NCBI GenBank assembly: GCA_029339195.1
Contig: JAPTJF010000015.1
Span: 62,001 to 126,000, forward strand
Source of the DNA: Micractinium sp. NFX-FRZ
Lineage: Eukaryota; Chlorophyta; Trebouxiophyceae; Chlorellales; Chlorellaceae
DNA length: 64,000 bases
Reading direction: 5' to 3'
A program made the translations under genes and the position numbers. The notes under the pieces were generated by a model that made no database searches, was not told the DNA's origin, and saw only the letters and a list, made by a program, of their open reading frames with translations. This document shows positions 34,884-44,916 of this stretch, one piece after another. Each line of letters starts with the position of its first letter. The stretch's first letter is position 1.

Positions 34884-37362
34884 ATGGTAGAGGCTGCGAG
34901 ACACGCACCCCTGCGCTATTGCTACCTGGACTGCGAGGACGCGGAGAAGTGGGCAGGGCATGAGCAGGGGGCGCGGCGCATCCTGCAGCCCGGCAGCGAG
35001 TGGGAGCACTACCGTGTGAGTTATTGAGAAGCGCACCATGACCCTGCATATGTTTTGTTCGGAACAGCTTCGAGCAATGTCCATTAAATGCCTGTATTTG
35101 TCCTGCAACCCCCTATATCACATGCCCTGCCGCTTGCAGTTTGTCGCCTGCTGTTATGCCTGACCTCCTGCCTTCTCATCACACCCCAACCACCCGCCCC
35201 TGTTTGCCCCCCTCGGCAGTGTTACAATGAAGAGCTGCCACCCCTGGAGGGCCTGTCGGAGCGCTTTGATGGGATACTTATCAGCGGCAGCCACTATTCA
35301 GCTTATGAAGGTGGTGGTGGTGGTGGGGTGACGTAACAGGCTGTTTCCAGTGCTCTCCTGTTTCGTGCCGCTGTTTGCACCCCACGCGATGCCTGCACTG
35401 CCCCTCGCCCTGTGGCCGCACTGCATGTTGTCAATTCTCAGGCCCTGGCGGCCCTTCTTTCTTCCACCCCCGCTGCAGACCGGCGATGGATTCGCAAGCT
35501 GGAGCAGTTCCTCCGCCAGGCTGTGGCGCAGCACCCGCGTGTGCGCATCCTGGGCATGTGCTTTGGCTGCCAGGTCCTGGCTCGAGGTGCGCATGTGGGG
35601 CTGCCTGCCACCTGCTACCGCCCCTCCACGCTTGGCCCATTCGTGTGTGTGTGCATCTTGATTGTGCTGCCCATCAGCAGCCTGGACAGGCGTGCGCCCA
35701 GCACGCTATGCCCTGCCATCAGCAATGCTGCACGTGCACCTCGCATTCTGCCCCCCGCTGCAGCGCTGGGCGGCCGTGTGGGCAAGAATGCAAGCGGGCG
35801 CTTTGTGCTGGGAGTGGAGCAGATGCAGCTGCTGCCGGCGCTGCAGCAGTGCGCTGCGCTGCAGCTGGCAGCAGCGGATGCCAGCACTGCGCACACAGGG
35901 GAGGCGGGCTCTGCCGGCGGCCCACCTCCTGAGAACGACAGCTCAGGCAGTGCCGATGGCAGCAGCAGCGGTGGCAGCAGTGAGCGCGGCATTCCCAGCT
36001 GTGTGAGGCTCATTGAGTCGCATGGAGACTGCGTGCTGGAGCTGCCGCCAGGTGGCGTCCTGCTGGCAGAGAGCCCCACCGCGCCCTACGAGATGTGGAC
36101 GCTGCCAGCTGGCAACGTCCTGGCCGTGCAGGTGGGCGGCCTGCCTGGGAGCGCTGGGATTGATCGGTGATTGCTCCCGCCTTGGCATTACCTGTTCATG
36201 CATGTCCAGCAGGCACTGTTCTGCAGCAGCACATTGTGCCCAGCAGAATGCACCTGCCGTGTTGCTTGCCTGCTCGTACAACATATCCACTACCCACATG
36301 TTCAAAATGTGCAGGGGCATGCTGAGCTGTCAGCGGAGGAGACCCTGGCCAAGATCCACACAGCGGTGACAGCCGCAGGACGGCTGTCCGCAGGTGCGCA
36401 CCACGAGGCAGCGTGCTTGCTGCACCTGCTGTCTGCTGCCTGTCAAGCGGTCATACCAACCCTTGGTTTCTCATCGGTGCCATGTCTTTTTATTGCACAC
36501 TATCCCGCCGTGCCTCGTCACATTTGCCCCCACCCCCACCCCCACCCCACCCGCTTGCTTGCCTGCTGCAGAGGAGGCTGAGGAAAGCGCCCGCAGCTTG
36601 ACAGAGGACCCAGATGACTCCCACCTGGTGATACAGCTGTACCGGCGATTCATGGAGCGGGGGCTGCCAGAGGTGGCGGCAATGGCGCACGCGGCCAATG
36701 GCAGCGGCAGCAGCAGCAGCCAGGTGGCAGCGGCGGGTGCGGCGGCAGCGGGGCCGGAGGCAGCAGGGGACGAAGCCAGGGCAGGGGCAGAGCCGGAGCC
36801 GGCAGCAGCAGGGACAGCAGCAGCGGCAGCAGCAGCAGCTGGGGTGGAGGAGGAGCCAGCAGCGGGAGAGGCAGAAGCAGCAAGCAGGTCATCGCCTCCT
36901 GCATCAAATGGGAGCGCAGCAGGTGCAGTAGATGCTGCCTCGGAAGCAGGCGGGCTGCCAATGAGCACGTCTGCAGCCATGCCCACACCGGCGGGCGGCA
37001 GCGGCGCGGCAGCAGGGCAGCGAACCACCCCTGCAGCGGCCACACACCTGCTGCAGCAGCTGCAGCTGGCGGTGAGTGCTGAGCTGGACAAGACACTCAG
37101 CGAGCAGCAGCTGCTGCGTGCGTGCAACGAGGCTGCGGCCGCTCGGTATCAGCAGCTTGGCGACGCAGCAGCGGCGGCCCGGGCGCGGCTGGAGGAGCTG
37201 GCACAGCAGGCACAGGAGCACACGCCTCTGTCAAGGGCGCTGGATGAGCTGGAAGCTCAGGTGGGGGCCCTGGAGGCAACGGTGGTGCAGCTGGACGCCT
37301 CCAGCCGGCGGCTGCAGGCGCAGGTGACGCTCCCCCCGCCGCCGGCCGCCCGCGGCAGCTAG
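34884..37362 (+). CDS. Class I glutamine amidotransferase-like protein fused to a BLOC-1 subunit 2-like domain
   Basis: Six exons start at ATG 34884 (MVEAARHAPLRYCYLDCEDA). The amidotransferase part resembles plant gamma-glutamyl peptidases: CYNEELPPLEG, FDGILISGSHYSAYED, KLEQFLRQAV, the nucleophile elbow ILGMCFGCQVLA with the catalytic Cys, then ALGGRVGKN, APYEMWTLPAGNVLAVQGHA (the conserved His of the QGHxE box) and ELSAEETLAKI. Its usual C-terminal helix is present as RSLTEDPDDSHLVIQLYRRF. The last exon (about 36571-37362) then runs on, with no stop, through about 130 Ala/Glu-rich residues into LLQQLQLAVSAELDK, EAAAARYQQLGDAAAAARAR and ELEAQVGALEATVVQLDASS. That stretch resembles BLOC-1 subunit 2 (human EEQVAALEQAAYKLDAYSKK region). 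Stop is at 37360-37362. A spliced-out linker or a second internal start near 36961 cannot be excluded. Confidence 0.8.
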
Positions 37363-37479
37363 TAGCCCCCATGATAGGAGTGCGCTAGCAGGTCTGGGCG
37401 CATGCACTGCCGCCCACCCCTGGCAGGGTCTCTCTTCTCTGACAGGTCCGAGGTTGGACAAACACCTCTCCACGGCATG

Positions 37480-37484
37480 TGTAA
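37480..37484 (+). terminator. TGTAA signal of the amidotransferase gene
   Basis: TGTAA 118 nt past the stop. A second TGTAA lies at 37629-37633. Confidence 0.6.
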
Positions 37485-37687
37485 CACCCCTCCAGGCATG
37501 ACAAACGGCTGAGTTGACGAGGGAGACAGAGCCAGGCCAAGTGGCTGGTGCTGAATGAGGCACCTGGCACAGAAGGCACAGGGGAGGCGAGGAGGCACTC
37601 ATTCCTCTGCTCGAGCAGCAAGCTGACATGTAAACCAAGCATGCACTGGCTGCGTCATTGATATCTCATATTTGCTTGCGGTGTGAT

Positions 37688-37692
37688 TTACA
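37688..37692 (-). terminator. TGTAA signal of the four-helix membrane protein gene
   Basis: TTACA on the plus strand, about 204 bp past the stop at 37896 in the gene's sense, converging with the signals of the amidotransferase gene. Confidence 0.55.
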
Positions 37693-37895
37693 TGTGGAAG
37701 AGAAGCAGAATGCTGCGGAGAGGCAAGTCGGGCAGGATGCGGGGAGTCCCGGCATGGCCGAATGCAAGGCATAACGGAACAAGGCATGAAGTGGGGTGCA
37801 AGCCGTGTCTTCATACAAAAGTAACATGCATGCACCACTTGCTGTGCTAAGCACTTCGGGTGACCTGGCGCCACCACCGCGAGCGCTTGCCCCCT

Positions 37896-38867
37896 TCACC
37901 CAAAGGGCAGCCCCAGCAGCTCATAAAAGCTGCAAAAGACCCCGATCAAAAGGAGGACGGCGGCCCCAGAGCCCCCGGGACCCCAGTGCAGCCAGGCCAG
38001 CCAGGTTATGGCAATGCAATCTACAATGTACGTCAGGGCTATGGAGGCATAGATGAGCCAGAGGGCGAGGAACATCAGCAGCCAGGTGGCGACCGCCCCG
38101 CACAGCGCCACGGGGGCGGCAGGGCGCCAGCCCCCCATGGCGGTCACTCCCTGCCGAAGCACCCAGGCCCCAATTGCCAGCCCAAATGATGGGCCGGCGA
38201 CGATCACGCCAGCCATCAGGCACCTCGACAGGATGTTGCTAAGGCTGTGGTCGTCGCGCGTGGGGTCCTCAAAGGCCACCGACCACGCTGTGCGCAGGTG
38301 GTAGGGGAGGAGGCGAGCGGCGATGGTGACCAGGCAAGCACCTGCAGCCAGGCAAATGGGCGGCAGGCACCCCTGTAAGAACACCCTTCACCCACCAAAG
38401 CCTGTCGAGTGGGGGCAGTTGAGGCACGCGCCTGATCAGCGCTCATGCCTCATGAGCCTCATGAGCGCAGCACACCTGCCAGGGTGACTGCCGCGCCCCT
38501 CCACCATGCCGACGTGAAGGCCGTTGGCAGCCCGGGGCTGCCGCCGCTGCTCGAAGAACCCTCCTCGGCCTGTGGAGGGGAGGGCGGCGGGTCACATGCG
38601 CATGCATGCTCAAGAAGCTTGACAGCATTGAAGGTGCGAGGTGGGGACAGCAGCGGCGCTGCGGGCAGCAGCAGGCAGCAGCGGCGCAGGCACAACAGCG
38701 GCGGGCAGCTTGGGCGGCAGCAGAAGCGGTGGTGACCAGCGGTGGCAGCGCCAACAGCAGCAGTGGGGAGCAAATACAGCGCGGGCTGCCTCTTCAGTCC
38801 GACTCACTGGCAGCAGGGGTTGCTCGTGAGTCTCCAAGGCCGCAGACTGTCCTCCCATGCATGCCAT
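37896..38867 (-). CDS. Unknown membrane protein with about four transmembrane helices
   Basis: Not recognised. Three exons (38808-38867, 38476-38569, 37896-38341) join in phase to 199 residues with canonical GTGAGT and GTGTGC donors. The N-terminus is soluble and carries ETHEQPLLP, an acidic dileucine-type sorting signal seen in vacuolar or endosomal membrane proteins, then a Ser/Gly segment. Hydrophobic segments are WRGAAVTLAGACLVTIAARL, CLMAGVIVAGPSFGLAIGAW, a long one covering ALCGAVATWLLMFLALWLIY and ASIALTYIVDCIAITWLAWL, and AAVLLLIGVFCSFYELLGLP. A short polar loop (EDPTRDDHSLSN) separates the first two. The short exons and good splice sites support a real gene. No function is proposed. 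Confidence 0.6.
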
Positions 38868-39238
38868 TGCGGCTGTGCCGGGTTCAGGGGGTGGGGGGGC
38901 TCCAACTTGGAGTCCAGACAGGTGTTTCAGACCTGGTGCCGCAGTGTAGGGTACGTTCGTCAATACTGATCCCAGCTGTGCTGACTCAGACTAGGTCCTC
39001 CTGGCACCTAACAACATTTTGCATGCCTTTGACTTGATTTCAGTAGGTCTGCTCTATGAAGCAATGTGAACAGCTGGCTGCGGCTCTTTGCAGCCCTGCA
39101 CCACTGACGGCGCCCATCTGGCTGTTCGGCTAACAGTGCATCTGCATGTGCTTGCCTGCCCTCAGCCGCCCCCCTCACCCATACTCCTGCCCTTCTGCCT
39201 GCACGTTCACGCCCACTGCCAGACATTGCAGTGCGTCA

Positions 39239-39243
39239 TTACA
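39239..39243 (-). terminator. TGTAA signal of presenilin
   Basis: TTACA on the plus strand, 85 bp past the presenilin stop in its sense. Confidence 0.6.
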
Positions 39244-39327
39244 CATGGGGCACAAGAGCACTGGTGAGACTGCACAGGCAGATGCCAGATCCTGAGGGAT
39301 CCCCTCCCCTCCTCTCCCTTTTGTGCG

Positions 39328-42300
39328 TCAGAAGTAGACCAGCTGCAGGGTCATGGGCAGTATGACGGGCTCCATGACAAAGCGGCTGATGAAGTAGAAG
39401 GAGACGGCGAGGGCGATGGAGATGGGCAGCGCGGGAAGCGCCTTGTGCGCCACCGCCAGCCAGATCAGCGTCGCGCCCAGGCCTGCAGGAGGGGGAGCAA
39501 GGGGGCAGCGGAGGGGCGGCATGGAGATATGGGTTGATTGCGCAAGGTGAGAGGCACAGCAGGCAGCGCCGCTGCTGAGTCCAGGCGTACATGTTGGCCT
39601 GCTCTCGCCCCGCTCGTGCCCCTGCCTTGCTCTGCTCCGTTCCTCCCATCACCTGCCAAGCCCCACTCTGCTCGTGCGCTGCCCCGGCGGCGCTGCTGCA
39701 ACATGCCGACATCTCAGTGCAAGCGCGCCCCGGCTTTAGGCCCCAGCCGCTGCCTCACCCGCCACGATGGCCAGGTAGCAGCTGAACACTGTGAGGTAGT
39801 CGTACATGGCGGCACGCCCCACCAGCACACTGCACCATGGGCAGTGTGGAAGCAGGCAGTTGGCAGAAGCAGGCGTTAGAAGAAGCCAGGGCAGTGCAGT
39901 GGCAGCACAAAAACCGGGCGCCACAGGCCCACCCTGACCGCACTCCTTCAAACCCTTCCTCCCTCTCCCCACCCCCAAATCTCTCCACCGCTACACACAC
40001 CTGTAGAAAATGAAGTCGCCAAGGCCCAACTTGATGCTGTCCGGCAGATCAAATTCGTCAGAACCTTCGTCGTCGTCGCGCTGCGGTTGCTGCGCGCCAG
40101 GCGCCCCCTGCTGCTGGCCTGCACCACATGCGGGCAGCGCACAGAGCATGCCACTCCTCATCACTCGTACTTCATCTCACACATCCTGGCAGCCACTGAG
40201 ATGCAGCAAAATCAGGCAGACAACACATCACGGCTGCGCCACCCCATCATGCCCCGCACACGCGCACCTGCCGGTGCCTGCCCCTCGGCGCCCGGCGTGC
40301 CGTGCACGCTGTGCTGCCCCGCCGCCTCCCCGCTGGCTGGCGACCGGCCCAGCGGCGAGCGTGACCGGCTGGCAGGCGAGAGCTGGCGGCTGGCCCCCTG
40401 CGCCTGCAGCGCCGCCGGGGGCGTGCTGCTGGAGGCGGGCGGTATGAGGGGCGTGTCTGGAGAGGAGTCCTGCTCTGCTGCCGAGCTGCTGCCGCCCACG
40501 CTGACTGCGCTGGCAACGGAGCTGCGCTGGATGCCGCCACTGCCTGCTGCTGCTCCCGTGGTCCGCACTGTGAGCTCTACTGAGGGGCGGGGGAGGCGGC
40601 GCGCAGGTGGGGGGAGGAGGGACGGAGGATGAGCATGATGGCACCGAGCGCACTACCGACAGTACATAAGGACAGCGCAGGCTGTCAGCAACCTGCCTGG
40701 CACAGCCTGGCAGCAAACAGTTGCAGCGCGGCATTGCATGCGCTGCACCACGGGGCACAACCTGCCCTGCCCTGCACACCCACCTTGCTGCTGCTGCTCG
40801 GCCGCCGCAGCCATGCGTGCAGGCAGCTCCGCTGCCGGCTCCGGCCGCACGCTCTGCTGCGCGTCACCGGCACGCCGCGTGGGGCGGGCCTCGTACACCA
40901 GTGCTGGGATGGTCTCCTCCCGCTCCTGGGCCAGCTCTACCAGCATCTTGAGGGGACCACCCGGCACCAGCACTGCATGAGACAGGTAGGCACGGGGGGC
41001 ACAGCAGGGTCAGCAGGCAAGTTGGGATTGAAGTGATTGATGTTTTTCAAGACGGTTGTTGCCCCATCATCGAGACAGTGCTCGAACAGGGCACCGCAAG
41101 TAAGATGGACAGTGGCAGTTGACGAGGAGGGTGCGCAAGACAGCTTGAACATGCCAGCTCCAAAGGCAAAGGCGTGAGCAGCAGCAACAAGCACGCCGAT
41201 CCCCGCGGCTTAGATGGCAGCAGCGGCAGGCAGGCAGGCAGGCAGGCTGCTGCTCTTCCCATTGCACCTCACACCCCGCCACCCCGCGCCCACACCTCAC
41301 CAACCCCGAGCACCCACCAGCCAGTATGTCGTACACCGCCATGGCCACCAGCAGCACCCAGGTGGTCCACTCTGGGATCCAGGTGAACACATAGGCGGTG
41401 ACGATGCCTGCGGGGGGCCAGCCGAGGGAGGGGAGGAAGAGGTAGGCACGCAGCTGGGGTGGGGTGGCCAGCTGGGGTGGGCAAGGCGCGCAGGCGGCGA
41501 GCGCTCGTTGCAGACAGCTGCGGTAGGGTTGCGGCGGGCCCGGCCGTGGGGCCACGCAAGACAGCCTGTGCTGCTGCGGGGGCTAGAGATGCCTGCTTAC
41601 CTGTGATGATGAGGTAGCACTGCCGCATGAGCAGCGGGGCGGGCAGGAAGAAGAGCGTTAACGACCCCACCACCTGCAGTGGCGGGGGGTACGGTGCAAC
41701 GGGGGGGCGGAGGGTGAGAGGGGCACGAGCGCTTCCCAAGCAGGGATCCATCGCTCGCACAGCAGGGCGCAGCACGTCCAGGGACACGACGGCCAAAGCT
41801 GTCGTGACCCAAGACCTCTGCACGCCTGCGCCTCCGACACGACCCCACCGCCTCCCGTCTGCGCTGCCAGCTAAGCCACCCCGCCTCCCACCCGCCCGCC
41901 TCACCGCAAAGTTGAAGAGTATGTAAGCAAAGGAGATGAAGTCTGTGTGCACGTGCCACGTCTGCAGCAGCTCCAGTGCGATGATGCCCGCCAGCACAAA
42001 GAAGATGGAGAAGCCCGCAAACCCCATGTACGCGTAGATCACTTTGGTGTACTGCACCCAGGGGGAGAGGGGCGTCAAGATGTAGTCATTGGTACATCTA
42101 GGGACACAGGGAGGTGACAGGCGATGCCCGCAACACCCCTGTGGCAGTAGTCACTCGTAGGTGCTGCAGGAGGGCAAGGCAACAGTTGGGCGGGCAGGCA
42201 AGCCGGCAGGGGATGGCAGGGCCAGGCTTGCGCAGGTGCAAACTGTCGCTACAGTGGAGTGCGCGACATGGGCCAGCATGAAGGGCAGGCACAGGATGGG

Positions 42301-43260
42301 TGCATGGGCACATGGTTTGGCAGGGGCCGGGGCGAGCGGCGGACTGGCGCCCGGTCTCAGGTGCAGCACAGCATGTTTACACTTGGGCTGCCGCGTACGC
42401 AAGACCTCTTCTGCTTGCTGTGTGACAAACAAGTCATGCCAGCGACACCCGTCGTGAGCAACAGGTTGGCAGTGGTTCCCACACGTACCCCGTACTTGAA
42501 CAGCAGCACCAGAATGAAGGTCATGACCTGCAGGCAGGCGCAGCAGGCGGCACGACGTGCACATGTGCTGCACATCAACAGCCGGCACTGCAAAGTGTGG
42601 GCAAAGCCTGCACGCCACTTGTCTACAACCCAGCCACACTGGCAGCCGTAGCAGGCAAAAGCACCCAAGCAAGCACCCATGCTGGCTGCCCGGCAGATCT
42701 GGCGGCAGCGCAGGCAGACGCACCGCCACCACTCCGATGAAGATGAGGCTGTTGATTACTGCCCCGCTCAGCTTCTGCCCCGTGCTGTCCCCCTCCTGCT
42801 CGGTGTAGTATGCGCTGGCCAGGAAGACGGCGTTGGAGTCGGAGTCGCCGTCAGGGTTCAGGATGCGCACCAGCGCGACCGTCAGCGCCATGCACAGGCT
42901 GACGGGCGCCACGATGCCTGCGAGAGCAGGACGGTGAGGCATGCAGCGCAAAGCTGTGTTCAGGAAGCACCCCTGGCGAGCCTGCGGAGCCTCCGCACGG
43001 GGCAGTGAAGTGCACTGGCAAGCGCCGCAAGGGTTCGTGCCTGTCGCCACCGCCACCCGCCCGCCCGTCTGCCGCTGGTGGCGACGGCACCGCCGGGGCC
43101 CAGGAAAGCCTCTCCGCTAGCCCGCCGATGTCATGGATTGCAAGGCACGCCCTGCTCCGTCACAGGCACGCAGGCAAGCCACCGTCGGCAAGTCGGTTCG
43201 CTGACTCCGCTTGCCTGTGACCTCCTCCCCCAGGTCGTCCAGCACGCTCTTCCGCACCAT
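39328..43260 (-). CDS. PSEN: Presenilin, catalytic subunit of gamma-secretase
   Basis: Presenilin is the aspartyl intramembrane protease of the gamma-secretase complex (nine helices, endomembranes). The ATG at 43260 gives MVRKSVLDDLGEEVT, matching the plant presenilin start. Exon 2 carries VAPVSLCMALTVALVRIL and AYYTEQEGDSTGQKLSGAVI. Then come MTFILVLLFKYG, TKVIYAYMGFAGFSIFFVLA, HTDFISFAYILFNFAVVGSL and MRQCYLIITGIVTAYVFTWI. The first catalytic Asp is in MAVYDILAVLVPGGPLKML and the second in KLGLGDFIFYSVLVGRAAMY. The PAL motif is in HKALPALPISIALAV, and the protein ends LQLVYF at 39328. The cytosolic loop between the two aspartates is long, acidic and Ser/Ala/Gln-rich (about 40010-40850). All catalytic signatures are intact. 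The first intron begins GCAAGC (43214 downward): splicing there restores the conserved EEVTGIVAP junction, whereas the nearest GT does not keep the frame. Confidence 0.96.
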
Positions 43261-44122
43261 CCTGGCACCGGCGGGCGACCCGCAAAGGCCTGCGGCACGC
43301 GGCACCGAGGACCAAACCGGCGAAAAAACGGGAGCCTCCAACCTGGGCTTCACCGCGATTTGGAATGGTGCAGGATCGGTCGGACAGCGTGACACGGCAG
43401 AGCAGCGATCCGTCGGCGAAATCAATATGGGCACGACACTGGCGGCGCCAGCGCCGCGGCGCGCGGCCGAGCTGGGCGAGTGGGTGCCATTTTGGGGCAA
43501 GCCTTTTGGGATTTGGGTGTGGCTTGTGGTCTCATGCGGAATCTTGCATTCCCTACCACTGTAGTCTGGTCACGGTGCAGCACACGTGCGAGCATAGCAG
43601 GCCTGCAGGCACTAAGCAAGGCAATCGCCCACGGCCTCCACTTACCCTGCTAACCCAGGAATGGCATCACACATGGTAGCAGGTGGAGGCGGGCGGCGCC
43701 TCAGGTCTGCCTAAGAACCACTGACCTTGGCACATAGCATCCCCTCGCTCTGAGAATGGGGTTGCCTGGGTGTGCAAGCGGCTCTGGCCGCAAGTGGCAG
43801 AGCCACGCGAGCGGGGACAGCGATCCCTTGGATGTCGAATGGAGTGCCCCCTACCTGTAGCGGCATTACATACATCTTGGTGCAGATAATAACGTAAAAT
43901 TCATGGGTGTGAAATGTACAGCACAATGGCCCGCAGGCATGAACACTGAGCAACGGGTGTACTGCCGCGCCACCGACGACGGCATGCATGTGGCTGCGCA
44001 GCCGCGGATGCCTGGTCGAACGAGCCGCTCCAAGCTCTATTCCCGCACAGTTTCCGACACCCTTATCGACAGGCGCAGCGTCAGCCGTTCAGCAAACCCT
44101 CCGAGTTGAAGCTCGCCGCTGC
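43261..44122. promoter_or_regulatory. Divergent upstream region, presenilin / mini-gene
   Basis: 862 bp between start codons. A plus-strand frame ending at 43564 (GKPFGIWVWLVVSCGILHSL) is open but has no splice or poly(A) support, and its upstream part overlaps the presenilin start. I treat this as regulatory or UTR DNA. Confidence 0.35.
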
Positions 44123-44816
44123 ATGAGCGCCCCCGCGAGCCGGGTCGAATTACTGAGCTCACAGGTGTGCTTCAGAAAGCTTCTAAGAAGAGTGTCAGGC
44201 GTTGCAGGCTGGGCAGGCGCACATGCAGTCCTCTGCTCTGCCGACTGCGACTGCGGAGGAAGCGTCGTTCGCTGCACAGACGCGGGGCAGTAGTACTTAT
44301 TGCAACCGAGCACACGCCTCGCGGTCAGAGCCCCGCGCCGCCACTGCACTTCCGCTGCCGCTGCCACTTGCGCCGCCGCTGCCCACCGCCTGACGCAGGT
44401 GCCCGCGGCTGCCTCTGCCGTGTGTGTGCGCTAACCTCTGTGCAGTGACGCTGGTGGACCCACATTGCAGGTCAAGCTTCTGGAAGTAGAGCGGGCGGAG
44501 CTTGTGAGCGTGAAGCCTGGCCGGGTGCGCACCTGGCTGGAGGGGTGTGCGAGGTGGCAACGGCTCGTCTTCCGGAGCTCCCTTCTGCCGTGCTATGCCT
44601 GCAGCGGTGCCCTGGGATGCACCTGCCCTCTTCTGGACCTGATGTGCAGCACCCTCCGCTGCCCCCTTGCTGCCACACTTGTCGCAGGAGGTGTACCAGA
44701 GGCGTGGCGAGCTGCTGCTGCTGATTGAGCCCCGGGAGGCGTTGGCCCGAGTGGATCAGCGACTGGCGGAGGCAAAGCGTGCGCTGGCAGCAGCCCAGGC
44801 GGCACAACGCAAGTAG
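44123..44816 (+). CDS. Small prefoldin-like coiled-coil protein (67 aa, three exons)
   Basis: Three short exons join in phase 0: 44123-44164 (MSAPASRVELLSSQ, donor GTGTGC), 44471-44503 (VKLLEVERAEL, donor GTGAGC) and 44688-44816 (EVYQRRGELLLLIEPREALA then RVDQRLAEAKRALAAAQAAQ, ending RK and TAG). The product is a helix, a short hairpin-like stretch (VYQRRGELLLLIEP) and a second helix, the plan of beta-type prefoldin subunits. By eye it is closest to the small ASDURF/prefoldin-like family of the PAQosome co-chaperone complex (VYRQQ...NIFFL...E-hairpin). No exon exceeds 129 nt, so simple ORF searches miss it. It lies 100 bp upstream of REXO4 on the same strand, so a shared transcript is possible. 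Frame and splice agreement are the main evidence; family assignment is tentative. Confidence 0.55.
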
Positions 44817-44916
44817 TGGGAGCTTGGCAGGGCAGCGGCGCTGTTGCAAATAGCAGCACAGGCAGCAGGTGCAAGGGACAAGTAGCAGCAGCAGCAGCAG
44901 GAGGCAGAGTGTCGCC

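Noticed and set aside
43428..43564. Plus-strand 45-codon frame with a hydrophobic end (GIWVWLVVSCGILHSL) as a tail-anchored protein
   Set aside because: Lies in a divergent promoter region with no downstream TGTAA and no supporting exon.
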